Shown: positions 51,525-61,684, counted from the first letter of the stretch. The stretch: 64,000 bases of DNA from VAZQ01 sp963816745 (GCA_963816745.1 CAWFLQ010000001.1:248001-312000); one strand, 5' to 3'. Translations and numbers: made by a program. The notes: generated from the sequence alone by a model not told the origin.

Positions 51525-53419
51525 ATGTTGGCTGTTTGCGACACGACGCTGGAAGCAGGCAAGACTGCGTCCCAGGAACTGCCTTCCTCACTCCGATCAT
51601 CGACGGTGAATTCCCAAATGATCCAAATGGAGCTGGCAGGAGAGGCGCGGGCCGAGGCGCCGTCGAGCATCAAGCGGCGGCTCGCTGCGATTGCCTTCGC
51701 CGACGTTGCAGGCTTCTCCCGGCTGATCGCCCTCAATGATGTGGAGACGCTGCGCCGCTGGAAGGAGCTGCGGACCGAGGTCATGGAGCCGCACATGGAA
51801 CGGCATGGCGGACGCGTGACCCAGATGGCCGGTGATGCGGTGCTGGTGGAGTTCGGGAGCGTCGTGAATGCGGTGCGGTGGGCGGCCGAGGTCCAACGGG
51901 CGCAACGGAGCGGGCAAAAGGACGCGGACCCATTCGCCTTGCATATCCGCATCGGCATCAACGTCGAAGACGTCATTGATGATGACGGGGTCTTACAGGG
52001 CGACGGCGTCAACATCGCCGCCCGAATCCATCAGGCTGCCGAGCCCGGACAGATCGTCGTGACGGCCGCGGTGCGGGATTACGTGATGAACCGGCTGCCG
52101 TTGACGTTCCACGACCTCGGCACGCCGCCGATGAAGAACATCGTTCGACCTGTTCACGTGTTCAGGTCGAGTGGATTGAAGGCGAGAAGAGCGATCTCGT
52201 CGCGCAGCCCTACCTGCAATGGTCGTCGCGGCCGACCATCGCCGTGCTTCCATTCCGAACCATCGGCGGGACAGATGACGATGTCTATTTCGGAGATGGG
52301 ATCACCGATGAAATCATCACGGGTTTGTCGCGCAGTCATTCGTTTTACGTCATCGCACGCAACTCGACGCTGCGCTATCGCGACCGGGCCAAGGATCTGC
52401 GCCAGATCGCCAGCGAGCTCGACGTCCGCTACCTGCTCGATGGCAGCGTGCAGCGGCACGGCGACGCGCCTGCGGATCAGTACGGAGTTGATGGATGTGG
52501 CAGCCAACCGGCCGATCTGGGCGAGCGGTTCGAGGGCTCCACCGACAATCTGTTCGAGTTTCAGGATCGCATCGCCGCGAGCATCCTGGGCTCGATCGAG
52601 CCGCGGTACGCGCGGTCGAGGTGGCACGCGTCGGCGACCGTCCGACGGAGAGCCTGGACGCCTATCACTGCGTGCTAAGGGCAATGTCGCTGCTCTATTT
52701 TTTCACCGAGGAGAGCTACCGGCGAGGCGGGCGAGCTGCTCGAGCGCGCGATCGTGCTCGATCCGTTCGTACGCACAGGCGCATGCCTACCTGGCATGGT
52801 GGCTCAACTTCCGAATCGGCGAGGGCTGGTCTCGGACCCGGACGCGGACAGGGCGCGCGCGCTTGTCGTCTCGCAGCGTGCGATCGAACTCGACCGGGAG
52901 GACCCCTTTGCGCTGACCGTGCCGGCTCACATTCTCTCATTCATCGGGAAGAAGCCGGAGGAGGCGATCGACCTGTTCGATCGGGCGCTGGCGCTCAACC
53001 AAAACTCGGCGTTCGCGTGGGGGCTGAGCGCCCTGACGCTCTCTTACCTCGGCCGCGCGGACGAAGCCTTGGAGCGCCTGCAGAATGTCTGGCGCCTGAA
53101 TCCGTTCGATCCATTGAACTTCTACTTCTGGATCGTGGCTGGCATTGCCGAGTTCGTGGCCGGGCGGTACGATGAAGCGATTGCATGGCTGCGCAAGTGC
53201 AGGCGCGCGAATCCGCGGTTCATTGCCTGCTTGCGGATGCTGGCGGCGTCGCTCGCGCTATCGGGCGACGAGGCTGGGGCGCAAGCAGTCGCGCAAGAGC
53301 TGCTCGCGATCGAGCCATCGTTTCGAGTGTCGAAATTCGTGTCCTGGTATCCGCTGCGGCGACCGGATGATCTGGCGCGCCTCGCGGCAGGACTACGCGC
53401 CGCTGGTCTACCGGATTAG
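51525..53419 (+). CDS. Class III nucleotide cyclase with TolB-like and TPR regions (frameshifted)
   Basis: The cyclase domain covers about residues 48-215: LAAIAFADVAGFSRLIALND (first metal Asp), GDAVLVEFGSVVNAVRWAAE, LHIRIGINVEDVIDDDG, DGVNIAARIHQAAEPGQIVV. After an indel near 52165 comes a TolB/FlgO-like part (RPTIAVLPFRTIGGTDDDVY, FGDGITDEIITGLSRSHSFY, LDVRYLLDGSVQRHGD). TPR-like helices end the protein (PEEAIDLFDRALALNQNSAF, RADEALERLQNVWRLNPFDP, AGRYDEAIAWLRKC). This layout is common in Bradyrhizobium and is thought to link cAMP synthesis to protein interactions. Further indels near 52470, 52620, 52720 and 52790. No membrane segment. The gene ends 39 bp before the PAP2 gene. Confidence 0.84.
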
Positions 53420-53458
53420 GCAGTCAATTTACGTCGGTGAATTGAAGGAGGCTGGATC

Positions 53459-54746
53459 ATGGGCATACGGAGCGGGAGCAGGAGCAGGAGCCGGTGCCGG
53501 AGCAGGTGCGGGTGCTGGTGCTGGTGCGGGTGCCGGAGCGGGTGCAGGTGCCGGAGCGGGTGCTGGTGCAGGTGCCGGAGCGGGTGCTGGGCAGGTGCAG
53601 GTGCCGGAGGGGCGGGTGCTGGTGCAGGTGCAGGCGCCGGAGCGGGCGCGGGCTGGTGCAGGCGCGGGTGCGGGCGTGGCCGGAACCGGCCGCAGCTACT
53701 ACGCCACGCCATGGGAGCTTCGTTACCGACCTTGGTCGCTCGATTTCACGCCGGACGATGCCGGGACTCCGCCGTTTCCGCACGACCAAGTCATAAACCC
53801 GTACGCTTACGAACCTTTCCTCGAGTGGACGACCGACGACTGGGATCCGGCGTTGCGGTTCTGGACGCTGCCGTACGACCCGCAGCTCACCCAGTGGCTG
53901 ACGGTCGTCGATCCGTCCAAACCCTCGATCATGGCGGCGCGGGAGTTCGGAGGACGCAAAAACTGTGCGATCTGGCAGGACGACAGCAATCATCAATGAC
54001 TGGTTGGAGCCCGGTGACTTGGCTTGGCGACCTGACCCCAAAGCCAAGGGGAAGTGGGAGGACGAGAAGAAAAGAGCCTGGCGCACTGTTCACGCCGAAA
54101 TTGCAGGAACTGCAGCTGCTCATGCAGGACGATCGCGACCGCTACCTCGCTGAAATCGACGTTCAAGCGGACGGCCTCGCCGACTATTTCATCAGCTTCA
54201 TCGGCGCGAGCGAAGCCCGTCGCCCGTGGACCATCGAGCTCATCAATTGCGGGCTCGCGATGGGCAACATCGCCTACATGTACTACAAGCAGGAGTTCAA
54301 GCGCGTTCGCCCGTCGGTGCTGTGCCCCGGTCTCATACCTCCCTTCGGGCCTCCTGCCCATCCGGCATTCCCGAGCGGGCACTCGTTCCTGGGCCACCTG
54401 ATTGCATTGCTGCTCCTCGAAATCCCGGCGCTTCGACAACGGTATGGCATTTTTCCTGAGGAAGCCGACGGCAACCCGGGTTCGGCGCCCACAAAGACCA
54501 CCCTGGACAAGACGGACTTCGTCCGCTCGCCCATGCTTTGGCTTTCCCAGCGTCTGGCCAAGAACCGCGAGCGTCTCGGAGTTCCATTACGCATCGGACT
54601 CCACGGGGAGCCGTCACCTGGCCGCGGGCATCTGGTGGGCGCTGTTGCACGAGAATGGCAAAGCGGAGCCCATGATCGACTGCCCGACACTGCGCTCTGT
54701 GCTCAACCACGCAATCGCGGAATGGCCTACGAATTGGTCACCCTAA
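53459..54746 (+). CDS. PAP2-type phosphatase/haloperoxidase with (Gly-Ala)n head (frameshifted)
   Basis: AAGGAGG sits 8 bases before the ATG. The first 75 or so codons encode an almost pure Gly-Ala repeat in the frame that continues GVAGTGRSYYATPWELRYRP, LPYDPQLTQWLTVVDPSKPS. After an indel near 53985 follow DRYLAEIDVQADGLADYFIS, MGNIAYMYYKQEFKRVRPSV (PAP2 motif 1, K...RPS), PAHPAFPSGHSFLGHLIALL (motif 2, PSGH) and, after another indel near 54590, YASDSTGSRHLAAGIWWALL (motif 3-like). The family includes acid phosphatases and vanadium haloperoxidases; which one cannot be told here. No signal peptide is evident before the Gly-Ala tract. Probably in an operon with the cyclase, and convergent with the metalloprotease gene (17-bp gap). 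Confidence 0.72.
53472..53690 (+). repeat. Gly-Ala codon repeat (GGAGCN/GGTGCN hexamers)
   Basis: About 220 bp made of near-tandem six-base units coding Gly-Ala. A single-base slip near 53588 moves the repeat between frames. The tract is prone to slippage. Confidence 0.85.
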
Positions 54747-54763
54747 TTTGATCGGCGCCGAGA

Positions 54764-57541
54764 TCAGGTGGCCTTGATGACGCGCAGGCCGAGGTTGTTG
54801 TCGCCGGCGACCAGGTCGATGAGCGGCGTCTCCAGATAGCTGCAAGGAAGTGAGGTCTCGGTGTCGGTGTTCGCACGGTCGTCCGCGCAGGTCGCTTGCG
54901 CCAGCACAAGGTAGCGTTTTCCGGCAGACGCATTGAGCGAGAATGGGCCGAAGGTTTCCGCATAGCCCGGAGCGATGGTTTTGCCTTTGTTCACAGCCGA
55001 GTCGCACGGTGTCCAGTCGACCCCGTTCGCCTTGGGCCATGTCGGCGGATCGATGTTTCGAGGCCATTCGCGGCACCAGACGCTGACTTTCACGTCATTG
55101 GCGGGTTGACTGCCGCGATTTCCTACCGTTACGCGGATATCGTTGCCTTGCACGACGATCGCGTCCGCTGTTGCCTGCCAGGGTAGGGGTTCTTCCTCGC
55201 CCTGTTTGCGATCCCAGTAAAGAGGGACCGGCAGGTAGTTGCCCGGCCCGTAGTCGATATCACCATAGGGAGTCTTGCTGACGGACGGCCGGTGATTCGC
55301 AATGTAGATATCGACACTTGGCGGTAGCCCTGGCGCATTGTTGATCTTTCCATCAGGGCCATACATCCCCTGGGCTTCGAAAGCCCAGCGAATGACCTTG
55401 TGCGCACACCCGCCGACCCTGTGAAACTTTGTGGCGGCCCCTGGGCGGAAGATCACGTCCCATTGACCGGTGCCGATGTCAGCGTCGATCAGCGCCGAGA
55501 CGAAATGATCGGGGTTGTCCGCCGGTACGACTCCCGGACTACCCAGAAGTTGAAGCCCTCTCATTATGAGGTACACCGAATAGTGCGACGCAGACTCGCG
55601 GATCTGTCGACGTTCCCTCTCCAGTTCTTGCTCCGCCTTCGTCGCTATGTTGATCAGAGAAGGCGTGTCGCCGCCGAGGCACTGGTACAGCCGGAACAGC
55701 GATGACGATAGAATCTGCTCGGTCCAGTAGCCTTTGCGACGGGAATTGGATCCTGCACGATGCAGCGAGCCGCCCCAACTCCATCCCTGCAGGACGGACC
55801 GATCATGGCGGCGCGGGATGAATACCCATGGAAACGTTACGCCCCGCCAACTGGGGTTGGGGTCCGCTGCCAGTTTCGAGCGTGGGTCCGCAACGATCGC
55901 TGCAAGCGCGTCGCCCGGGCTATGGGCAAAGCGGAACTCCAACTCACCGAGCGAGGCCATCAACAGCACGTGTCCGATCTCGTGCCATATCCAGCGTACA
56001 TCGGTAGCGATGCCGAGCGGCTCGACCGCTGAAGGCTTGCCGCTGGATGGCTTGCGTGCACCGTGCGACAAGTTGGCCAGCGCCAGGTGCATCTCCAAGC
56101 CCGGGCGTTCGGCCTTTTTTTCTGGAGCCGTGAGGTCGTCCGGCAAATACTCCGGAAGGACACGCGCATTCACCGTTCGTCCGTCCTTTCCCGGTCCCGG
56201 TCGGACGCCGCTGCGATACGCGACCTTGAGCGGTAGCTTGGCAAGCCGAAAGTAAGCGTCCGCGGAGATCCCATACGCCTCGAGCCGTTCGAACAATTGC
56301 TTGACATGCTTGAAGGCACTGACCGCGGTGAAGTCGTTGGAACGGATGGCGACGTCAGGTCCGCGGCCGGACAAATCCGTTGTTTTGACGGCTCCGCGGG
56401 GCCCGACGTCATCCCGGACGAACCCAGGGCAAATTACCACCTTCATCTTCTGACCGGTCCTTCGCGGGTATTGCAGCGGGAAGTGAGCCAGATTCTTTTT
56501 GTCGTCGGCGAGGTCCTCGACTTCGCGAATTTTGTCGAGTTGCTTCTGCGAGCGAGTCGTGCGCCGCAACCGCAAATCTTTCAATGCTCCCTGCGAAGCC
56601 GGGTCACCCGGAAACATCCGCCTTTGGCCGGGCGCAGCGTCGGCGACGAGCGCAGACTTGAGGACAGGAACTGCCTGTGTGATGGAATCGAGATTATCCG
56701 AGAACGTCACGAGATAGACGAACACATAGGACGTTGCCGTGGCAGTTTTTTTCGCTGTCGTCTTGCCCAAACCCGTGCCGCGCAATTTGGCTCGCCACGT
56801 CCCGTCAACGCGAGATCGACCGATCCGGATGTTGCGAATGGCAACATATTGCAACCCGAGGGTCTGTTCGATCTGGCCCGTGACGGTGCCTCCGAACTGC
56901 TCATAGAGCGCCAGTAAGGACCGCGTCGTTCTGGGATTTTTCCGCACATCGATTATATAGTCGCCGTATGGAAGCGAAGCTGATGCCCCAGTGATCCGTA
57001 CCTCGTGCTCGTTGCGGCGGGTTGATCGCACGTGTGCGACGACGCGGACGCCGAACCCGGGGCCCAGGAAGTGCTGTTTGCCGAGCCGCTGGGAGGCCAG
57101 CAGGATCACGGTCTGATCCGGCAGCGGTTTGTCACCACGCATGCGTTCGACCCGTAGTGACGCGAGCGGGTCGAAGGGCGCGCCAGCATCGTTGGGCGGC
57201 CAGCCGATCGGCAGCCACCCGAAAGAGTTGGTCAATTCTTCGTCCGGGGTGGAATCGGGATTCAGAGCTAAGAGCCAGTCTTCGGCCAGTTCGAATCGAG
57301 GGTCGATGTCGAGCTTGCTCGCCCGATCTAGATAGGCGAACGCAACCTTCTGCATCTCTTTCTGCATCTGATCATCGTTCGCCCACTCGACGACCCGCGT
57401 GAACGGGTCGGTCGGATGCCGCAGCAAGACAGCGGTCGGATACGCGTCATTCGGGTCCTCCCAGCGCTGACTCCAGAGAGCAAACTTGCCGGGATTCCAG
57501 GCTGGTGGATCGCTGTCCCGGCTGGCGGTGCTCTTTGCCAT
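54764..57541 (-). CDS. Large HEIGH-motif zinc metalloprotease-like protein (925 aa)
   Basis: The start at 57541 is fixed by AGGAGG eight bases upstream. The gene is intact. The centre holds WIWHEIGHVLLMASLGELEF followed by RFAHSPGD: His520, Glu521 and His524 form HExxH, and His540 (15 residues later) or Asp544 could be a third ligand. The first 500 residues have no recognised domain but are well-structured (LYGDYIIDVRK-like segments, KVVICPGFVRDDVGP). Near the end IVVQGNDIRVTVGNRGSQPA, NDVKVSVWCREW resembles a CARDB/Ig-like adhesion fold. No signal peptide or membrane helix is seen, so location is unclear. Base composition is slightly lower in G+C than neighbours (impression). Convergent with the PAP2 gene. 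Confidence 0.7.
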   Translation of the reverse strand: MAKSTASRDSDPPAWNPGKFALWSQRWEDPNDAYPTAVLLRHPTDPFTRVVEWANDDQMQKEMQKVAFAYLDRASKLDIDPRFELAEDWLLALNPDSTPDEELTNSFGWLPIGWPPNDAGAPFDPLASLRVERMRGDKPLPDQTVILLASQRLGKQHFLGPGFGVRVVAHVRSTRRNEHEVRITGASASLPYGDYIIDVRKNPRTTRSLLALYEQFGGTVTGQIEQTLGLQYVAIRNIRIGRSRVDGTWRAKLRGTGLGKTTAKKTATATSYVFVYLVTFSDNLDSITQAVPVLKSALVADAAPGQRRMFPGDPASQGALKDLRLRRTTRSQKQLDKIREVEDLADDKKNLAHFPLQYPRRTGQKMKVVICPGFVRDDVGPRGAVKTTDLSGRGPDVAIRSNDFTAVSAFKHVKQLFERLEAYGISADAYFRLAKLPLKVAYRSGVRPGPGKDGRTVNARVLPEYLPDDLTAPEKKAERPGLEMHLALANLSHGARKPSSGKPSAVEPLGIATDVRWIWHEIGHVLLMASLGELEFRFAHSPGDALAAIVADPRSKLAADPNPSWRGVTFPWVFIPRRHDRSVLQGWSWGGSLHRAGSNSRRKGYWTEQILSSSLFRLYQCLGGDTPSLINIATKAEQELERERRQIRESASHYSVYLIMRGLQLLGSPGVVPADNPDHFVSALIDADIGTGQWDVIFRPGAATKFHRVGGCAHKVIRWAFEAQGMYGPDGKINNAPGLPPSVDIYIANHRPSVSKTPYGDIDYGPGNYLPVPLYWDRKQGEEEPLPWQATADAIVVQGNDIRVTVGNRGSQPANDVKVSVWCREWPRNIDPPTWPKANGVDWTPCDSAVNKGKTIAPGYAETFGPFSLNASAGKRYLVLAQATCADDRANTDTETSLPCSYLETPLIDLVAGDNNLGLRVIKAT

Positions 57542-57569
57542 TGGCCATCCTCCTGCTTGCCAGTGCTCG

Positions 57570-58704
57570 CTACGCGCCAGCACCGCCTGACCAACTCACT
57601 CCGACATCGTGACCGACAAACTCTACCCCATATATCGGCAGCCGACGATACTCCGAATCACGAATGCGCGGTCGACAACGATCGCCGGCCGCGGTCCCGC
57701 CGCTCAGAATCCGACCTTCCTCGATCGCATGACAGGCAACCAGCGTCGGCCCCGCCGGCAATAGTTCCGGCCTATCGCCGCGGCAACGCGCCGCTGCAAA
57801 TGGACAGCGGGGATGGAAGGCACAGCCGCTCGGGGAATCGATCGGAGTTCGGGTTCTCGCCCTCGGTGGGCGTCCGCGCACGGCCGGTCATGTCGAGGTC
57901 CGGGATCGCGTCGAACAGCATCCGCGTGTAGGGATGACGGGGTCGGCGGAAAAGCTCCTTGCTCGGAGCGACCTCGACCAGTCGGCCGAAATACATCACG
58001 CCGATGCGGCTCGCCATGTGGCGCACCACGGCGAGATTGTGACTGATGAAGAGGTATGTGAGACCAAACTGATCCTGCAGGTCGCGCATCAGGTTGAGGA
58101 CCTGCGCCTGCACTGACACATCGAGCGAAGACGTCGGCTCGTCGCAGACGATAAATTGCGGCTTGGAGGCAAGTGCGCGGGCGATGGCGATGCGTTGGCG
58201 CTGACCGCCTGAGAACTCGTGCGGATATCTGCGGCCATCAGTGGAGTCGAGACGGACGAGGCTCAACAGTTCGTCGACGCGCGCAGCGATCTCGTCCCGC
58301 GTCGCGGCGAGCCGGAAAGCGCGGATAGGCTCGGCGATGATGTCGCGCGCCCGCCAGCGCGGATTGAGGCTGGCATAGGGATCCTGGAACACCATTTGGA
58401 TGCGGCGCCGCAGCCGGCGGCGGGCCATCGACTGTCTCGGGGCGCTCATCGACACGCCATCGATCGTGATCTCGCCGATAGTCGGTGAGATCAGCCCGAC
58501 AGTCATTCTGGCGACCGTGGATTTGCCGGAGCCGGATTCTCCGACCAGCGCGAATGTCTCCTGGCGGTCGATCGTGAATGAGACGTCTGCAACCGCCCAT
58601 ATCGTTCTGCGCGGCAAGCCTTCGATGATGCGGTCAAGCCAGGGTCTTGAAACATCGAACACGCGGCCGAGGTTCTCGACCTTGACAAGGGGCGAGGTCG
58701 TCAC
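57570..58704 (-). CDS. oppF: Peptide ABC transporter ATPase OppF/DppF-like (one frameshift)
   Basis: A GTG at 58704 overlaps the oppD stop. Motifs: LVGESGSGKSTVARMTVGLI (Walker A), VFQDPYASLNPRWR, FSGGQRQRIAIARALASKPQ (signature), FIVCDEPTSSLDVSVQAQVL (Walker B), LFISHNLAVVRHMA. A single extra T near 57850 diverts the frame. The corrected tail reads PIDSPSGCAFHPRCPFAAAR, CRGDRPELL, the Cys-rich oligopeptide-transporter C-terminus. Partner of OppD in powering OppBC. Confidence 0.88.
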
Positions 58705-59690
58705 GACGTCTCCCCCGCCACGGCATTCGTGTTGTAGAGCCAACACGCCACCTCGGAGCGTCCCTGCAGCATGTAGTTCGGCCGCTCGGTCGGACAGCGC
58801 GCGAAGGCATGCGAACAACGCGGATGGAAGGGGCAGCCCTTTGGAATGGCAGCGAGTGGCGGCATCGACCCGGAGATTTGCACCAGCCGGTCAATCTCGG
58901 CGTCGAGTCGCGGAACGGAGTCCATCAGTCCCTTCGTGTAGGGATGGAGCGGCGCCTTTACCACCTCGCGTATGGGGCCGACTTCGACGATCCGGCCGGC
59001 GTACATCACGGCGACCCGATCGGCAGCCTCGGCGATCACTCCCATGTCGTGGCTGATCAACATGATCGCGACTCCCTGCTGCCGACACAGGCGCTTCAGA
59101 AATGCGATGATCTGAGCCTGAATGGATACGTCCAGCGCCGTCGTGGGCTCGTCGACGAGAAGAAGCTCGGGGCTGGCGGCGAGCGCTAGCGCAAGCATGA
59201 CGCGCTGACGCATGCCGCCGGAAAATTGGTGCGGGTAGTTGTCAATGCGCGCCGTGGGCGCTGGAATGCCAACCTCGGCGAGGAGCGAGAGCGCGCGCTC
59301 GCGCGCTGCGCCGGCCGTCAGGGTCGTGTGCGTCCTGATCGTCTCGACCAGCTGGGTGCCTATCCGGTACACCGGATCGAGGCTCGTCAGTGGGTCCTGA
59401 AACACCACGCCGATAAGCTTACCGCGGATGCGCCGCATGGCGTCGGGCGAAAGGTCGTCGATGCGGGCGCCTTTCAGGCGTATCTCGCCGCCAGCGATGC
59501 GTCCGGGTGCGTCGATGAGACCGACGATGGCGCTCGCCGTCGTCGACTTTCCGGCCCCGAACTCGCCGACCACCCCGAGTACTTCGCCCGGCATGATGTC
59601 GAACGACAGATCGTCAACCGCGACGAGTGTGCTGCGGCGCGTCGGAAATTCGACGCGCAGCTTTCGCACACTGAGTACCGGGTCCGTCAT
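58701..59690 (-). CDS. oppD: Peptide ABC transporter ATPase OppD/DppD-like
   Basis: The start at 59690 (MTDPVLSVRKLRVEFPTRRS) was preferred over longer in-frame options because the ABC domain begins here and the ATG overlaps the oppC stop region. Walker A is GEFGAGKSTT, with Phe and Ala where Ser is usual. The signature is FSGGMRQRVMLALALAASPE and Walker B LLLVDEPTTALDVSIQAQII. The Cys-rich tail CPFHPRCSHAFARCP is intact. Length 329 aa is normal. Confidence 0.92.
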   Translation of the reverse strand: MTDPVLSVRKLRVEFPTRRSTLVAVDDLSFDIMPGEVLGVVGEFGAGKSTTASAIVGLIDAPGRIAGGEIRLKGARIDDLSPDAMRRIRGKLIGVVFQDPLTSLDPVYRIGTQLVETIRTHTTLTAGAARERALSLLAEVGIPAPTARIDNYPHQFSGGMRQRVMLALALAASPELLLVDEPTTALDVSIQAQIIAFLKRLCRQQGVAIMLISHDMGVIAEAADRVAVMYAGRIVEVGPIREVVKAPLHPYTKGLMDSVPRLDAEIDRLVQISGSMPPLAAIPKGCPFHPRCSHAFARCPTERPNYMLQGRSEVACWLYNTNAVAGETS

Positions 59691-60631
59691 CTGAGTTTTG
59701 GGTTCAGCGCATCGCGCAGCCAGTCGCCGACGAGGTTCACTGCCAGCACAAGCGCGGTCAGCACGATGCTCGGAAAGACGGCAATCCACCATTCACCGGC
59801 GAACAAGAAGTTGTTTCCGACACGAATCAGAGTGCCAAGCGACGGCTGGGTAGGCGGCAGCCCGACACCAAGAAACGACAGCGTCGCCTCGAGGATGATC
59901 GCCAAAGCGAGATTGATGGTGACGATCACCAGAACTGGTCCCATGACGTTGGGCAGCACGTGCCGGAACAGGATCAGCGCGGGGTGTATCCCGATGACGC
60001 GGGCGGCCTGTACATAGTCCTTGCTCTTCTCAACGAGCGTGGAGCCGCGTACTACGCGCGCATATTGGACCCAGAACGACAGGCCGATCGATAGCACCAG
60101 TACCCAGAATACCGTCTGCTCACTACGACGCTCGCCGGCAATGGCCAGTACGGCGCCATCGATGAGAAGTGCGATCAGGATTGCCGGGAAGGTAAGCTGC
60201 ACGTCGGCGCTGCGCATGATGAAGCTGTCGATCGCGCCGCCGACATAGCCCGCGACCAACCCGAATACGACTCCGAGAAGCGCCGCCAAGGCAACCGCAA
60301 GCACGCTGACCGCAAGCGAGATACGCGCTCCGTAGAGAATGGTGGACAGCACGTCGCGGCCTTGGTCGTCGGTGCCCAGCAAGAAACGCAAATCGCCACC
60401 TTCCGTCCACGCCGGGGGAGCATGGGAATCCAGCAGGCTCAGTTGGCTGAGGTCGAATGGATCGTGTGGAGCAATCCAAGGAGCAAGTGCTGCGGCAAGT
60501 ACGATACCGAGGACAAAAATCGCAGCGACGACCGTTACTTTGGACCGGCGAAACGAATAGATGATGTCACTGTCCAAAACGGTGGCCGAGACGCTCACCG
60601 ACGTTGGTTCGGAGCTTGCGGGTATCGCCAT
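59687..60631 (-). CDS. oppC: Peptide ABC transporter permease OppC/DppC-like
   Basis: The start at 60631 follows an AGGAT ribosome site and lies 5 bp after the oppB stop. About 314 aa with the usual OppC layout: first helix VTVVAAIFVLGIVLAAALAP, the loop LLGTDDQGRDVLSTILYGAR, four further helices and the coupling segment KDYVQAARVIGIHPALILFR. The C-terminus LVGDWLRDALNPKLR is typical. Confidence 0.93.
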   Translation of the reverse strand: MAIPASSEPTSVSVSATVLDSDIIYSFRRSKVTVVAAIFVLGIVLAAALAPWIAPHDPFDLSQLSLLDSHAPPAWTEGGDLRFLLGTDDQGRDVLSTILYGARISLAVSVLAVALAALLGVVFGLVAGYVGGAIDSFIMRSADVQLTFPAILIALLIDGAVLAIAGERRSEQTVFWVLVLSIGLSFWVQYARVVRGSTLVEKSKDYVQAARVIGIHPALILFRHVLPNVMGPVLVIVTINLALAIILEATLSFLGVGLPPTQPSLGTLIRVGNNFLFAGEWWIAVFPSIVLTALVLAVNLVGDWLRDALNPKLR

Positions 60632-60635
60632 CGAT

Positions 60636-61613
60636 TTATCCTGCCTGCATGTCGATGCGGACGCGCGGGTCAACTACGGCATAGAGCAGGTCAACTATCA
60701 GATTGATGGAAACGAAGACGAAGGCCACGAGGAGCAGATACGCCGACATGATGGGGATATCTGCGTTCTGCACGGCCCTGAGAAACAGCAGTCCCATCCC
60801 GGGCCATTGGAAAACAGTCTCGGTAATGATGGCGAAGGCGATGATGGATCCGAACTGCAGGCCGACGACCGTGATGACCGGCACCAACGCGTTCTTGAGG
60901 GCGTGGCCGAAATGCACCGCGCGGGGGGTGAGCCCGCGTGCGCGGGCGAACTTGATGTAGTCGGTGCGTAGCACCTCCAGCATCTCCGAGCGCACGAGCC
61001 GGACGATCAGTGCCATTTGGAAAAGGCCGAGCGTCGTCGCCGGCAGGATGAGCGCCTTGAGGCCCGACGTGGTGAGGAGCCCGGTTGTCCAATACCCAAG
61101 ATCGACGACTTCGCCGCGTCCGAACGACGGCAGCACGCCGAGCGACACCGAAAAGAGGAAGATGAGGAAAATCCCGACCAGAAAGGTGGGAAGCGAAATG
61201 CCGATGAGCGAAAGGACGAGGAATGCGTTGGCAAGCGGGGAGTGGCGGTGGAGGGCCGTATAAACACCGATAGGGATTCCGACGGCGAGCGAGAGCAGTG
61301 CCGAGATCACCGCAAGTTCGATCGTTGCCGGAAAACGTTCGGCGAGGAGGTCGACGACAGGCTTTCTGAACTGAAAGGAGATGCCGAAGTCAAGGTGCAA
61401 GGCGTTCCAGGCGAAGCGAGCAAACTGGACGATGACAAGGTCATTTAGTCCCAATTCCTGTCGCAGTCGCGCCCGCTCTTCCAAACTTGTTTCCAAGCCG
61501 ACCATCTGATTGATCGGATCGCCAACGAATCGGAACAGGGTAAACGCGATCAGGGCCACGACCAGCATGACCAGCAAGCCCTGCAGGAGACGGCGTATAA
61601 CGAAGGCGAGCAT
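60636..61613 (-). CDS. oppB: Peptide ABC transporter permease OppB/DppB-like
   Basis: The 325-aa protein starts MLAFVIRRLLQGLLVMLVVA. It has LDFGISFQFRKPVVDLLAER, six helices and the coupling loop RTDYIKFARARGLTPRAVHF, ending DLLYAVVDPRVRIDMQAG. It forms the inner-membrane channel with OppC. It is 71 bp downstream of oppA. Confidence 0.94.
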   Translation of the reverse strand: MLAFVIRRLLQGLLVMLVVALIAFTLFRFVGDPINQMVGLETSLEERARLRQELGLNDLVIVQFARFAWNALHLDFGISFQFRKPVVDLLAERFPATIELAVISALLSLAVGIPIGVYTALHRHSPLANAFLVLSLIGISLPTFLVGIFLIFLFSVSLGVLPSFGRGEVVDLGYWTTGLLTTSGLKALILPATTLGLFQMALIVRLVRSEMLEVLRTDYIKFARARGLTPRAVHFGHALKNALVPVITVVGLQFGSIIAFAIITETVFQWPGMGLLFLRAVQNADIPIMSAYLLLVAFVFVSINLIVDLLYAVVDPRVRIDMQAG

Positions 61614-61684
61614 AGGTCGGACCTCGATATCGGAGAGGCGAGCTGCTCAAAGGTCCGTCGAAATACGACGTAGGATTTCGAAGG

